The translations under genes and the position numbers were made by a program. From assembly GCF_005434965.1 (NCBI RefSeq), contig NZ_SKCI01000001.1:505370-569369 (forward strand): 64,000 bases of DNA, given 5' to 3'. This document shows positions 38,020 to 47,219 of this stretch, in pieces. This DNA comes from Marimonas lutisalis. Lineage in GTDB: Bacteria; Pseudomonadota; Alphaproteobacteria; Rhodobacterales; Rhodobacteraceae. The number at the start of each line of letters is the position of its first letter. Position 1 is the stretch's first letter. The notes under the pieces are model-generated. The model saw only the letters and a program-made list of their open reading frames with translations. It did not search any database and was not told the origin of the DNA.

Positions 38020-38072
38020 CCCGGCCCCGGACACGGCGCCCACCCACCCACCCCGCCGTGCCCGGGGCCGGG
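38020..38072 (+). repeat. 19-bp hairpin with 15-base CCC-run loop
   Basis: The arms 38020-38038 and 38054-38072 are complementary with one mismatch, and the loop is CCCACCCACCCACCC. It begins four bases after the lolD stop. The minus strand of the loop, GGGTGGGTGGGTGGG, is a classic parallel G-quadruplex sequence. A smaller hairpin with a nearly identical loop is at 56993-57021. Confidence 0.75.
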
Positions 38073-38116
38073 CGCACCCCGCCGGTGCCTGCGCGGTTTG
38101 GCAGCGGCGGGAAAAT

Positions 38117-38145
38117 GAGTATTTTTGCCAAGAAAGAGCATGGGG
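38117..38145 (+). repeat. degenerate copy of the 3'-end element
   Basis: GAGTATTTTTGCCAAGAAAG followed by AGCATGGGG resembles the TATTT...AAGATGAAGCAGGGG layout of the other copies. It follows lolD in the same orientation and its end supplies the GGGGAG that precedes the next gene's start. Confidence 0.4.
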
Positions 38146-38154
38146 AGAGACGAG

Positions 38155-39135
38155 ATGGTGAGCGTGACGCGGACCGAGATCGAGGCGCAGACGAAAAAGG
38201 CGCTGGTGGCGCACGGTGCCGAGGACTGGGTCGCCGCAAGCGTGGCCGACGCGGTGGGCGAGGCCGAAGCGGCCGGCAACCGGATCTGCGGGCTGTATTA
38301 CCTGGAAAGCTATTGCCAGCAGCTGCGCAGCGGCCGGGTGAAAGGCGATGCCGTGCCCGAGGTGTGGCGGCCGAAACCGGGCGCGGTGATGGTGGATGCG
38401 AAGCTGGGCTTTGCCCAGCCCGCGTTCGAGCGCGGGTTGCCCGAGGCCCTGGCCGCGGCGCGCGAATGCGGGGTGGCGAGCCTGGCGGTGGGCCATGCGC
38501 ATACCTGCACGAGCCTTGGTTATTTCACCGGCCAGATCGCGCGGGCGGGTATGATCGGGCTGGGGTTCACCAATGCCTCGCCCATCGTGGCGCCGCCGGG
38601 CGGCAAGACGCGGGTGATCGGCACCAACCCGATCGCCTTTTCGGTGCCGGACGGCAAGGGCGGCGTGGCGATGCAGTTCGACCAGTCGACGACGACGGTG
38701 GCGCTGGGCAAGATCACCATGGCCAAGGCCGCGGGCGAGAGAATTCCGGAAGGCTGGGCCGTGGATGCCGAGGGGCGGCCGACCACCGATCCGGAGGCCG
38801 CGCTGGGCGGGTCGCTGGTGAGCGTGGGCGGCTACAAGGGCTGGGGGTTCGGCCTGATGGCCGAGTTGCTGGCGGCGGGGCTGACCGGCGGCGTGGTGAG
38901 CCGGGACGTCAAGCCGCTGAAGGCGCCCGAAGGGCCGCCGCATGATCTGGGCCAGTATTACCTGCTGATGGACCCAGACCTGTCGGGCGTGTTTATGGAG
39001 CGTCTGGCCCAGGTGGCCGAGGGGGTGGCGCTGGACGAGGGCGCACGGATGCCGGGGCAGGGCAAGGTCCTGGCCGACCCGATCGAGGTGGAAGACAAGG
39101 TCTGGGCGCAGACGCTGGAGCTGGCGGGGGTCTGA
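38155..39135 (+). CDS. Ldh-family (malate/L-lactate dehydrogenase type) NAD(P)-dependent oxidoreductase
   Basis: A 326-residue protein of the type 2 malate/lactate dehydrogenase family, which is not related to classical lactate dehydrogenase. Marks are GHAHTCTSLGYFTGQIARAGMIGLGFTNASP, VIGTNPIAFSVP and GYKGWGFGLMAELLAAGLTGG. Members reduce 2-keto acids such as diketogulonate, piperideine-2-carboxylate or ureidoglycolate; context does not say which. GGGGAG sits before the ATG at 38155. It appears to be a single-gene unit. Confidence 0.87.
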   Translation: MVSVTRTEIEAQTKKALVAHGAEDWVAASVADAVGEAEAAGNRICGLYYLESYCQQLRSGRVKGDAVPEVWRPKPGAVMVDAKLGFAQPAFERGLPEALAAARECGVASLAVGHAHTCTSLGYFTGQIARAGMIGLGFTNASPIVAPPGGKTRVIGTNPIAFSVPDGKGGVAMQFDQSTTTVALGKITMAKAAGERIPEGWAVDAEGRPTTDPEAALGGSLVSVGGYKGWGFGLMAELLAAGLTGGVVSRDVKPLKAPEGPPHDLGQYYLLMDPDLSGVFMERLAQVAEGVALDEGARMPGQGKVLADPIEVEDKVWAQTLELAGV

Positions 39136-39153
39136 GCGCTGGTGCGGGCCAGC

Positions 39154-39564
39154 TCAGGGTAGGAAGAAAGTCGCGGTCGCGGTGGCCACGGGTTTTTCCG
39201 ACGGCTCGGCGATTAGGGAGGCGCGGGTGAAGATCAGCGCCTTGCCGGCGCGCACGATCTCGGCTTCGCAGCGGATGCGGTCGCCGGTGCCGGGGCGCAG
39301 GAACTGGGTGTCGAGATTGGTGGTGGCGACGGGGCGAAACTCGCCCAGCATCCCGGCGCAGGCAAAGACCATCGCGGTATCCGCCATCGCGGCGAGCGCC
39401 TGACCCGAGACGATCCCGCCGACGCGCATCAGCTGATCCGAGACCGGCATGGTGAGCGTCGCGCCCCGGGCGTCGATGCGTGCGATGGTGAGATCGAGCG
39501 CCTTGACCCAGGGGGCGAAATTTTCGTCGAGAAAGCGTTGCGCGACGTCGGTGGTGAGAGACAT
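39154..39564 (-). CDS. hotdog-fold acyl-CoA thioesterase (PaaI-like)
   Basis: A 136-residue single hotdog domain. The helix region GGIVSGQALAAMADTAMVFA and the strand pattern up to TATATFFLP fit PaaI/YiiD-type thioesterases, in which a serine or aspartate on the central helix takes part in hydrolysing acyl-CoA. The substrate is unknown. An AGGACC sequence precedes the ATG at 39564. It faces away from the cytochrome genes, with an FNR-like box between. Confidence 0.82.
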   Translation of the reverse strand: MSLTTDVAQRFLDENFAPWVKALDLTIARIDARGATLTMPVSDQLMRVGGIVSGQALAAMADTAMVFACAGMLGEFRPVATTNLDTQFLRPGTGDRIRCEAEIVRAGKALIFTRASLIAEPSEKPVATATATFFLP

Positions 39565-39613
39565 GGCCTGGTCCTGTATCTGGTGCACACGGAGTTTTGC
39601 ACGCGGCGGGTTG

Positions 39614-39627
39614 ATGATCCAGATCAT
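39614..39627. promoter_or_regulatory. FNR-like box before the first cytochrome c gene
   Basis: ATGATCCAGATCAT is a perfect inverted repeat with the FNR core TGAT-N4-ATCA; only the outer base of each half differs from TTGAT-N4-ATCAA. It lies 60 bases before the ATG at 39688. Confidence 0.45.
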
Positions 39628-39687
39628 TGATTTCGTGCAGGTAAGCGGCCATGGTGGGATGACAGACGCTAAAGAAAGGCGCGAGCA

Positions 39688-40092
39688 ATGAGCAGGACGG
39701 CGTGGAGTATCGCTGTGGCAGGGACAATGGCCGCGATGGTGGCGGCCTGCACCGACATGGCGCCGCATCCCGGGCGACAGACCTTCAATCTTTATTGCGC
39801 GAGCTGCCACGGGCAAAGCGGTATGGGCGACGGGGCGATGGCCGACGGCCTGCCGGTGCCGCCAGCCGATCTGACCGTACTGAAGGCCGGCAATGACGGG
39901 GCGTTTCCGACCGAGTTCGTGATGGCGACAGTCTATGGCTATCCCGGTAAGCACGAGTTTTCTGTGATGCCGGAATTCGGCCCGCTGCTGGAGGGGCCCA
40001 AGCAGATCTGGGTATCGCCCAAGGGCGAGGAACTGATGACACCCGTGGCGCTGATGGAACTGGTCGGTTATCTGGAAACGATCCAGCGCTAG
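39688..40092 (+). CDS. lipoprotein c-type cytochrome (first of three)
   Basis: A 134-residue monohaem cytochrome. A lipobox (VAAC, Cys21) indicates anchoring to a membrane facing the periplasm; CASCH at 37-41 binds haem and Met94 in VMPEFG is the likely axial ligand. The C-terminal helix reads ALMELVGYLETIQR. It shares the MPEFG-LLEGP block and the YLE-IQR ending with the third cytochrome at 40638, which suggests duplication. The redox partner is unknown. Confidence 0.88.
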   Translation: MSRTAWSIAVAGTMAAMVAACTDMAPHPGRQTFNLYCASCHGQSGMGDGAMADGLPVPPADLTVLKAGNDGAFPTEFVMATVYGYPGKHEFSVMPEFGPLLEGPKQIWVSPKGEELMTPVALMELVGYLETIQR

Positions 40093-40095
40093 GGC

Positions 40096-40109
40096 ATGAT
40101 CGGGATCAA
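40096..40109. promoter_or_regulatory. FNR-like box before the second cytochrome c gene
   Basis: ATGATCGGGATCAA has the FNR core TGAT-N4-ATCAA, with only the first base off consensus. It begins 3 bases after the stop of the first cytochrome and 71 bases before the next ATG at 40180. Confidence 0.45.
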
Positions 40110-40179
40110 ATGGCCCGGCGTGAAAGTTGTGTTAGAGTTAATTCGATAAACTTGGGGCGATGGTTTGAAGGAGAGGCCC

Positions 40180-40611
40180 ATGATCTGGCCGATGGAACGA
40201 AAATGGCGGCAGCTGGTCGCGGGTGTGATGATGCTGGCGGCGGTACCGCTGGCGGTGCGTGCACAGGATGCCGGCGAGGGTCAGCGGCTTTATGAGCAGC
40301 ATTGCGCCACCTGTCACGGGCTGGATGGCAAGGGCGCGGGGCCGATGGCCTCGGTCCTGCTGGTGCAGCCGGTGGACCTGACGCGGCTGGAGGCGGACAA
40401 TGAAGGCGCCTTTCCACTGTTGCGGGTGATCCGCAGGATCGACGGGCGCGACCCGCTGGTCAGCCACGGCAGCCCGATGCCGGTTTACGGCGATTTCTTT
40501 GAAGGTGACGACACGCCGATGAAAACGCAAAGTGGCCAGCCGGTGATGACCAGCAGGGCGATTGCCGATCTGATCGCCTATCTTCAGGGGCTGCAGGCCG
40601 CACCGGAATAA
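40180..40611 (+). CDS. periplasmic c-type cytochrome (second of three)
   Basis: A 143-residue monohaem cytochrome with a cleavable signal peptide (ending at VRAQ, about residue 28) and no lipobox. CATCH is at 42-46 and Met100 in GSPMPVYG is the probable axial ligand. It is less like the other two and may be the soluble carrier among them. AAGGAGAGG precedes the ATG at 40180. Confidence 0.88.
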   Translation: MIWPMERKWRQLVAGVMMLAAVPLAVRAQDAGEGQRLYEQHCATCHGLDGKGAGPMASVLLVQPVDLTRLEADNEGAFPLLRVIRRIDGRDPLVSHGSPMPVYGDFFEGDDTPMKTQSGQPVMTSRAIADLIAYLQGLQAAPE

Positions 40612-40637
40612 GGGCCGAGACGAACAGGGAGACGGCG

Positions 40638-41066
40638 ATGACCGCAGGATGGAAAAGCGTACTGGCGGGCAGCGGTGCCACGCTGGCGCTGGTCGGATGC
40701 ATGAGCCAGGAAATGCCGGGGCCAGGCGAGGGCGCCCTGCTGTTCGCGGAGAATTGCGCGATGTGCCATGGCGTAACGGCGACCGGTGATGGAGAGCTGG
40801 CCCGCGAGTTCAAGGCCGAGACCGGGCGGGCGCCGAGCGACCTGACGACGATCACGCGGCGGCACAAGGGCACGTTTCCGCGGGCCTATGTGCTCTCATA
40901 CATCGACGGCTATACACGCGGGCGACTGCCGCAGCAGAACATGCCCGAGTTCGGGTTGCTGCTGGAAGGGCCCGAGGTGCCGCTGGATACGGGCGATGGC
41001 GTGATGTCGCCGGTGCCGCGGCCGCTGGCGGCGTTGCTGGCCTATCTGGAGAGTATCCAGCGCTGA
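40638..41066 (+). CDS. lipoprotein c-type cytochrome (third of three)
   Basis: A 142-residue monohaem cytochrome with a lipobox (LVGC, Cys21), CAMCH at 40-44 and Met102 in NMPEFG as the likely axial ligand. It resembles the first cytochrome in layout and C-terminal sequence. The gap to the second gene is only 26 bases with AGGGAG before the ATG, so both are probably on one transcript. Confidence 0.88.
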   Translation: MTAGWKSVLAGSGATLALVGCMSQEMPGPGEGALLFAENCAMCHGVTATGDGELAREFKAETGRAPSDLTTITRRHKGTFPRAYVLSYIDGYTRGRLPQQNMPEFGLLLEGPEVPLDTGDGVMSPVPRPLAALLAYLESIQR

Positions 41067-41078
41067 CGTGGCTGGGTT

Positions 41079-42260
41079 TCAACTCGCGGCCGTGATGGCG
41101 CGCGCTGCTGCGATGGCGGAGCTCCACGCCCATTGGAAGTTGAACCCGCCGAGCCATCCCGTGACATCGAGGCATTCGCCGACGAAGTAGAGGCCCGGCA
41201 GATTGGCCGACATCATGGTTTTCGAGCTGATCCGCGCGGTGTCGACGCCGCCGCCGGTCACTTCGGCGGTGCGCCAGCCTTCGGTGCCCGACGGGATGAG
41301 CGCCCAGTGATGCACGTGGTCGCACAGGGCGCGCAGGGCGGTGTCGGACTGATCGGCGAGGTTGCCGGAAAGCGCCCACTCTTCTGCCAGGGATTGCGCA
41401 AGGCGCGCGGGCAGGAACTGTGCCAGGGCGGTTGCCATGGATTTGCGGCCGGCCTCGTGGCGCAGGGCGCGCAGCTGGTCGAAAATGTCGGTGGCCGGCG
41501 CGAGGTCGACCTCGATAGGTGTTCCCTCTTGCCAGAAGCTGGAAATCTGCAGGATCGCGGGGCCCGAAAGGCCGCGATGGGTGAAGAGCATCGCTTCGTC
41601 GAAATGCATGTCGCCAGCCGTGGCGCGCACCGGGAGCGAAATGCCCGCGAGCGGCGCGAAACGGTTCTCGGGGAAGGTGAGCGGCACGAGGGCGGGGCGG
41701 GGGGTGACGATATCGTGGCCGAACTGGCGCGCGATGTCATAGGCGAGCCCGGTCGCACCCATTTTCGGGATCGATTTGCCGCCGGTGGCAACAACGAGGT
41801 TGCGCGACCGCACGGTTTCATGCCGTCCCGCGCTTTCGAGCGTGGAGACAAAGCGCGCGCCGTCATGTGACAGATCGACCAGCGCGGTTTGCAGCTGCAG
41901 CAGTGCGCCGGCCTGCGCCATCAGGCCGCGCAGCATGTCGACCACCTGGGTGGATTTGCCATCGCAGAAGAGTTGGCCCAGCGTTTTTTCGTGCCAGGCG
42001 ATGTTGTGGGCATCCATCAGCGCGATGAAATCCCACTGAGTATAGCGTGCGAGCGCAGACTTGGCGAAATGCGGGTTCTGGCCGTGAAAATTGGCTGGTT
42101 CCGTCCACATGTTGGTGAAGTTGCAGCGCCCGCCGCCGGAGATGCGGATTTTCTCGCCCGGGGCTTTGGCGTGGTCGATCACAAGCGTGCCCGGGCCGGC
42201 ATGGGCCGCGCACATCATGCCGGCGGCGCCGGCGCCAAGGACGAGGGTTTCGAGTTCCAT
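41079..42260 (-). CDS. NAD(P)/FAD-dependent oxidoreductase, HI0933/BaiN-like family
   Basis: A 393-residue flavoprotein. The dinucleotide-binding motif LGAGAAGMMCA is at the N-terminus, and the family marks RISGGGRCNFTNM, VATGGKSIPKMGATG, the LSGPAILQ stretch and the C-terminal GEC-LDVTGWLGGFNFQWAWSSA block are present. Family members are annotated as aminoacetone oxidase-like or BaiN-like, but the substrate is unknown for most. The start at 42260 is chosen from the family N-terminus. Confidence 0.87.
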   Translation of the reverse strand: MELETLVLGAGAAGMMCAAHAGPGTLVIDHAKAPGEKIRISGGGRCNFTNMWTEPANFHGQNPHFAKSALARYTQWDFIALMDAHNIAWHEKTLGQLFCDGKSTQVVDMLRGLMAQAGALLQLQTALVDLSHDGARFVSTLESAGRHETVRSRNLVVATGGKSIPKMGATGLAYDIARQFGHDIVTPRPALVPLTFPENRFAPLAGISLPVRATAGDMHFDEAMLFTHRGLSGPAILQISSFWQEGTPIEVDLAPATDIFDQLRALRHEAGRKSMATALAQFLPARLAQSLAEEWALSGNLADQSDTALRALCDHVHHWALIPSGTEGWRTAEVTGGGVDTARISSKTMMSANLPGLYFVGECLDVTGWLGGFNFQWAWSSAIAAARAITAAS

Positions 42261-42402
42261 GGGCGGGAGGTGGCGCAGGGCTGGCCTGAGATCAAGGGAA
42301 AATCTGCCCGGTCCAAGCAACGGATCGGGCGTGGATTTGCTTTATCGTCCGGGCGCGGTGCGCTAAGGGAAGCCGAGCGATCAGTGCGACGGGAGCAGGT
42401 GC

Positions 42403-43077
42403 ATGAAGAAATTCGGAGAGTTCTGGGTGCCTGACGCGGATGCGCGCGGAGCGAGAAATCGCCGGAAGATGGAAGGCGCGTTCGTGGGCAAGCAAGGCTC
42501 GATCGAGCCTCTGCTGAAGGCGATCGAGATCATGCAGGCGCAACCGGGCGCCGAGACGCTGGCGGACAGGAGCGCCATTGACGCGGGGGCCAATGTCGGC
42601 TCGTACACGCGGGTCATGGCGCGGCATTTCGCCCATGTCCTGAGCCTTGAGCCGTCGCCCGATACCTTTGCCTGCCTGGAGCGCAACGTCTTTGAATGGG
42701 GCATCCTGCCCAAGGTGCAGCCCTACATGGCTGCCGTGTCCGACAGCCGGTCCTACGTGCGTATGGGCACATCCTTTGGGCGTCTGTCGATCACCCGCAA
42801 GGTGACGGGCAAGGGCAACATCCCGGCGTTGGCGCTGGACAGTTTCGGACTGCAAAACGTGGGTCTGCTGAAGCTCGATGTTGAGGGATTTGAGGAAAAG
42901 GCGCTGATCGGGGCCAAGGCGCTGATCGCGGACTCCCGGCCATATGTTTTCATGGAGGTGAAGCCGAAGGAAGAAGAGGCGAGCGAGCGCCCCTATGCGG
43001 CGCAGAACCTGCTGCTTGGCATGGGCTATGAGGTGATCGCCGAACTGGGGGCGAACCGGCTGTACAAACCCGTGTGA
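42403..43077 (+). CDS. FkbM family methyltransferase
   Basis: A 224-residue SAM-dependent methyltransferase of the FkbM type. The SAM-binding motif is DAGANVGSYTRVMARHF, followed by LSLEPSPDTFACLERNV (acidic loop) and LLKLDVEGFEEKALIGA, which are typical for the family. FkbM proteins O-methylate sugars or polyketides, but no glycan or polyketide genes are adjacent. GGGAGCAGG precedes the ATG. Confidence 0.86.
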   Translation: MKKFGEFWVPDADARGARNRRKMEGAFVGKQGSIEPLLKAIEIMQAQPGAETLADRSAIDAGANVGSYTRVMARHFAHVLSLEPSPDTFACLERNVFEWGILPKVQPYMAAVSDSRSYVRMGTSFGRLSITRKVTGKGNIPALALDSFGLQNVGLLKLDVEGFEEKALIGAKALIADSRPYVFMEVKPKEEEASERPYAAQNLLLGMGYEVIAELGANRLYKPV

Positions 43078-43195
43078 GGCCAAAGGCCGCCGCCGGCGCG
43101 AATCGCATGCTTCCCTTGAGCGAATCGCCGTGATAGAGTGCCGGAAACGACCCCGAAAACGGGGCGGATGAGGCAGATTTGGCGGTGATTTATCC

Positions 43196-44362
43196 ATGAC
43201 GGAAATGGTCTATGGCGCGGTGCCCGTGCAATCGGGCGAACCGATCTTGCCCAAGTGGTGGCGCACGGTGGACAAGTGGACCTTGTCCTGCATCATGATC
43301 CTCTTTGGTATCGGCCTTCTGCTGGGGCTGGCCGCCTCGGTGCCGCTGGCCGAGAAGAACGACTTTGGCGCGTTCCATTACGTGACCCGGCAGGCCGTTT
43401 TCGGCGGTGCGGCGCTGGTGGCGATGCTGATCACCTCGATGATGAGCCCGAACCTGGTGCGGCGCCTGGCGGTGCTGGGCTTCCTGGCGGCCTTCATCGC
43501 GATCCTGGGCCTGCCGTTCCTGGGCACCGATTTCGGCAAGGGCGCGGTGCGCTGGTATTCGCTGGGCTTTGCCAGCGTGCAGCCGAGCGAGTTTCTGAAA
43601 CCCGGTTTCGTGGTCGTGGCGGCCTGGATGATGGCGGCAAGCCAGGAGATCAACGGACCGCCGGGCAAGAGCCTGTCGCTGATCCTGGCGGGGGTCATCG
43701 TGATCCTGCTGGCGTTGCAGCCCGATTTCGGGCAGGCGGCGCTGATCCTGTTTGGCTGGGGCGTGATGTATTTCGTGGCCGGCGCGCCGATGATCCTGCT
43801 GGTGGTGCTGGCCGGCCTGGTGGTTCTTGGCGGGTCCTTCGCCTATAATTCGTCCGAGCATTTCGCCCGCCGGATCGACGGTTTCCTGAACCCCGATGTC
43901 GATCCCCGCACGCAGCTGGGCTATGCCGCCAACGCGATCCGCGAGGGCGGATTTTTCGGTGTTGGCGTGGGCGAAGGCCAGGTGAAGTGGAGCCTGCCCG
44001 ACGCGCACACCGATTTCATCATTGCCGTGGCCGCCGAGGAATACGGGCTGGTCCTTGTCCTCGTGATCATCGCGCTATATGCGAGCGTCGTCGTGCGCTC
44101 GCTGATGCGGCTGATGCGCGAGAGGGATCCGTTTATCCGGCTCGCGGGCACGGGGCTGGCGGCGATCTTCGGCGTGCAGGCGATGATCAACATGGGGGTC
44201 GCGGTGCGGCTCTTGCCGGCCAAGGGGATGACCCTGCCTTTTGTCAGTTACGGCGGATCCTCGCTGATTGCCGGGGGGATCGCGGTGGGCATGCTTTTGG
44301 CCTTTACGCGGACGCGGCCGCAGGGTGAGATCGACGAGATTTTCCGGGGGCGGGGACGCTGA
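43196..44362 (+). CDS. ftsW: lipid II polymerase / cell division protein FtsW
   Basis: A 388-residue SEDS-family membrane protein with about ten helices that polymerises septal peptidoglycan together with a class B penicillin-binding protein. Marks are GAVRWYSLGFASVQPSEFLKPG and, near the C-terminus, GMTLPFVSYGGSS. It opens the dcw segment; murG follows after 43 bases. Confidence 0.94.
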   Translation: MTEMVYGAVPVQSGEPILPKWWRTVDKWTLSCIMILFGIGLLLGLAASVPLAEKNDFGAFHYVTRQAVFGGAALVAMLITSMMSPNLVRRLAVLGFLAAFIAILGLPFLGTDFGKGAVRWYSLGFASVQPSEFLKPGFVVVAAWMMAASQEINGPPGKSLSLILAGVIVILLALQPDFGQAALILFGWGVMYFVAGAPMILLVVLAGLVVLGGSFAYNSSEHFARRIDGFLNPDVDPRTQLGYAANAIREGGFFGVGVGEGQVKWSLPDAHTDFIIAVAAEEYGLVLVLVIIALYASVVVRSLMRLMRERDPFIRLAGTGLAAIFGVQAMINMGVAVRLLPAKGMTLPFVSYGGSSLIAGGIAVGMLLAFTRTRPQGEIDEIFRGRGR

Positions 44363-44405
44363 CCGGCGGACGGTGCGCGATGGCGCGCACCTTACGGAGT
44401 GAGAG

Positions 44406-45509
44406 ATGGCAGAGAAGCAACCGCTTCTGGTAATCGCGGCGGGCGGCACGGGCGGGCATATGTTTCCCGCCCAGGCGCTGGCCGAGGTGATGCTGCGCAA
44501 GGGCTGGCGGGTGAAACTGTCGACAGACGCGCGCGGGGCGCGCTACACGGGTGGGTTCCCGCATAGTGTCGAGATCGAGCAGATGGCGAGCGCGACCTTC
44601 GCGCGGGGCGGGGTGCTGGCCAAGCTGGCGGTGCCGTTTCGCATTCTTGGCGGTGTGCTGGCGGCTACCTGGCGGATGCGGCGCGACCGGCCCGACGTGG
44701 TGGTAGGCTTTGGCGGATACCCGGCGATCCCGGCGATGGGTGCGGCGTGGCTGTTGCGCCTGCCGCGGATGATCCATGAGCAGAACGGCGTGCTGGGCCG
44801 GGTGAACCAGGTTTTCGCCAAGCATGTGGACAAGGTCGCCTGCGGAACCTGGCCCACCGATCTTCCTGAAGGCATAGAGGGCGTGCATGCCGGCAACCCG
44901 GTACGCGGTGCGGTGCTGGAACGCGCGGCGGCCCCCTATATCGCGCCCGGAGATTACCCGATGTCGGTGCTGGTGATCGGGGGCAGCCAGGGCGCGCGCA
45001 TCCTGAGCGACGTGGTTCCGCCGGCGATCGCGTCGCTGCCGGTGGAGATGTTGCACAACATCCGCGTGAGCCACCAGGCGCGCGACGAGGATGGCGAGCG
45101 GGTGGCCCGTTTCTATGAGGAGCACGGGATCGCGGCGGATGTGCAGCCGTTTTTCCAGGATGTGCCGCGCCGTATGAGCGAAGCGCAGCTGGTGATTTCG
45201 CGCTCGGGCGCGTCAAGCGTTGCCGATATCAGCGTGATCGGGCGCCCGGCTATCCTGATCCCCTATGCATATGCGGCGGGCGATCATCAGACAGCGAATG
45301 CACGGGGCCTCTCGGGGGCAGGCGGTGCGATCGTCATTCCCGAAAGCCAGCTGGGCGTCGAGGTGATGGCTGAGCAGATTGCCAACGTGCTGGGAAATCC
45401 CGACGGAGCGTCGCAGATGGCGCGGGCCGCATTGTCGGTTGGCAAGCCTGAGGCGACCGAGGAACTGGTGGCGCTGGTGGAAGAGTTGGCAGGGAAAGAC
45501 AAGGCATGA
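44406..45509 (+). CDS. murG: UDP-N-acetylglucosamine transferase MurG
   Basis: A 367-residue peripheral membrane glycosyltransferase (GT-B fold) that turns lipid I into lipid II. The N-terminal [10 protein letters not shown] (13-22), [10 protein letters not shown] and [12 protein letters not shown] blocks and the C-terminal [12 protein letters not shown] are diagnostic. Its stop overlaps the murC start (ATGA). GGAGTGAGAG lies before the ATG. Confidence 0.95.
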   Translation: MAEKQPLLVIAAGGTGGHMFPAQALAEVMLRKGWRVKLSTDARGARYTGGFPHSVEIEQMASATFARGGVLAKLAVPFRILGGVLAATWRMRRDRPDVVVGFGGYPAIPAMGAAWLLRLPRMIHEQNGVLGRVNQVFAKHVDKVACGTWPTDLPEGIEGVHAGNPVRGAVLERAAAPYIAPGDYPMSVLVIGGSQGARILSDVVPPAIASLPVEMLHNIRVSHQARDEDGERVARFYEEHGIAADVQPFFQDVPRRMSEAQLVISRSGASSVADISVIGRPAILIPYAYAAGDHQTANARGLSGAGGAIVIPESQLGVEVMAEQIANVLGNPDGASQMARAALSVGKPEATEELVALVEELAGKDKA

Positions 45510-46903
45510 ATGCAGCGACGAAACTTCCCGGGGACGTGGGGCCCATCCATTTCGTTGGGATCGGCGGCATTGGGATGTCGGGGATTGCCGAGGTGCTCTT
45601 GAACCACGGCTACGTGGTGCAGGGCAGCGACCTGAAACGCTCGAAGATCACTGAGCGGCTGGAAGGCATGGGCGCGACGATCTTCGAGGGCCAGACCGCC
45701 GAGAACCTGGAAAACGCCGAGGTGGTGGTGATTTCGAGCGCCATCAAGCCGGGCAATCCCGAGCTGGACGAGGCGCGCCGGCGCGGTCTGCCGGTGGTGC
45801 GCCGGGCCGAGATGCTGGCCGAGCTGATGCGGCTGAAATCGAATGTCGCGGTTGCCGGAACGCACGGCAAGACGACGACCACGACGATGGTCGCGGCACT
45901 GCTGGATCATGGCAATTTTGACCCGACGGTGATCAACGGCGGTATCATCCATGCCTATGGATCCAACGCACGCGTGGGCGACGGCGAATGGATGGTGGTC
46001 GAGGCCGATGAAAGCGACGGCACCTTCAACCGGCTGCCTGCGACGATCGCCATCGTCACCAATATCGACCCCGAGCACATGGAGCACTGGGGCACGGAGG
46101 AGAACCTGCACCGCGGGTTCTATGACTTCGTGTCGAACATCCCGTTCTACGGGCTGGCGGTGTGCTGTACTGACGATCCGGACGTGCAGGCGCTGGTGGG
46201 CAAGATCACCGACCGGCGGGTTGTGACCTTTGGCTTTAACGCGCAGGCGGATGTGCGGGCGGTCAACCTGAGCTATGAGAAGGGCGTGGCGCATTTCGAT
46301 ATCGCGCTGCAGGCCGAAGACAAGGTGATCGAGGGCTGCACCCTGCCGATGCCGGGCGACCACAATGTCAGCAATGCGCTGAGCGCAGTTGCGGTGGCGC
46401 GGCACCTGGGCATGAAAACCGACGAAATCCGCGAGGCGCTGGCCGCGTTCAAGGGCGTCGGACGGCGATTCACCCGCGTGGGCGAGGTGAACGGCGTCAC
46501 GATCATCGACGATTACGGCCACCACCCGACCGAGATCGCCGCCGTTCTGAAGGCCGCGCGGCAGGCCACGGAGGGCCGGATCATCGCCGTGCATCAGCCG
46601 CATCGCTATACCCGGCTGCATCACCATTTCGACGAGTTCTGTTCGTGTTTCAACGAGGCCGACGTGGTGGCGATTGCCGAGGTTTATGCCGCCGGCGAAG
46701 AGCCGATCGAGGGCGCGAACCGCGATGCGCTGGTGGCCGGGCTGATCGCGCATGGGCACCGGCATGCCCGCGCCATCGACGATCTGGACGATCTGGTGCG
46801 GCTGGTGAAGGAACAGGCGCAGCCGGGCGACATGGTGGTCTGCCTTGGCGCCGGCACGATCAGCGCCTGGGCCAATGCGCTGCCCGAGAAGCTCAAGGTG
46901 TGA
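45506..46903 (+). CDS. murC: UDP-N-acetylmuramate--L-alanine ligase
   Basis: A 465-residue Mur ligase that adds L-alanine to UDP-MurNAc using ATP. The N-terminal [14 protein letters not shown] (UDP binding), the ATP loop [10 protein letters not shown] (about 117-126), EADESDGTF and [10 protein letters not shown] are family signatures. Length and context (murG-murC) are standard. Confidence 0.95.
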   Translation: MNAATKLPGDVGPIHFVGIGGIGMSGIAEVLLNHGYVVQGSDLKRSKITERLEGMGATIFEGQTAENLENAEVVVISSAIKPGNPELDEARRRGLPVVRRAEMLAELMRLKSNVAVAGTHGKTTTTTMVAALLDHGNFDPTVINGGIIHAYGSNARVGDGEWMVVEADESDGTFNRLPATIAIVTNIDPEHMEHWGTEENLHRGFYDFVSNIPFYGLAVCCTDDPDVQALVGKITDRRVVTFGFNAQADVRAVNLSYEKGVAHFDIALQAEDKVIEGCTLPMPGDHNVSNALSAVAVARHLGMKTDEIREALAAFKGVGRRFTRVGEVNGVTIIDDYGHHPTEIAAVLKAARQATEGRIIAVHQPHRYTRLHHHFDEFCSCFNEADVVAIAEVYAAGEEPIEGANRDALVAGLIAHGHRHARAIDDLDDLVRLVKEQAQPGDMVVCLGAGTISAWANALPEKLKV

Positions 46904-46904
46904 C

Positions 46905-47135
46905 GTGGAACTGGCCTGGGCGATTGTCGGGATTGTCGTGCTGCTGGCGCTGATCGCCGCGTCACGGCTCTTGCGGCGGTTGGTCCTGGCGTTTGCAATT
47001 GCGGCCGTGGGGCTTTTGTTGTTGCATATGCAGACCGCGCCGGGCGAGGCACTGGTCGCGCTGGGCGCAATGGGCGGCGGCGTGGTGCTGGCGCGGCCGC
47101 TGCGGCGGATGTTGTGGGGTGGTTTCCCGACCTGA
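46905..47135 (+). CDS. small two-helix membrane protein after murC
   Basis: A 76-residue protein starting with a GTG one base after the murC stop (VELAWAIVGIVVLLALIAA). It has two hydrophobic segments (about 3-20 and 25-36, with a third weak one at 45-60), separated and followed by arginines. I do not recognise a family; a small membrane protein in this place is plausible in Rhodobacteraceae. The close spacing to murC favours it being real. Confidence 0.6.
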   Translation: MELAWAIVGIVVLLALIAASRLLRRLVLAFAIAAVGLLLLHMQTAPGEALVALGAMGGGVVLARPLRRMLWGGFPT

Positions 47136-47219
47136 CCGCCGGAAGCGGGGGGGGTGGAGCGAAACACGGCGTTGCGCCGGGACGCGCTGACGGGAATTGA
47201 TGCGGGCAATGGGGCGCTG

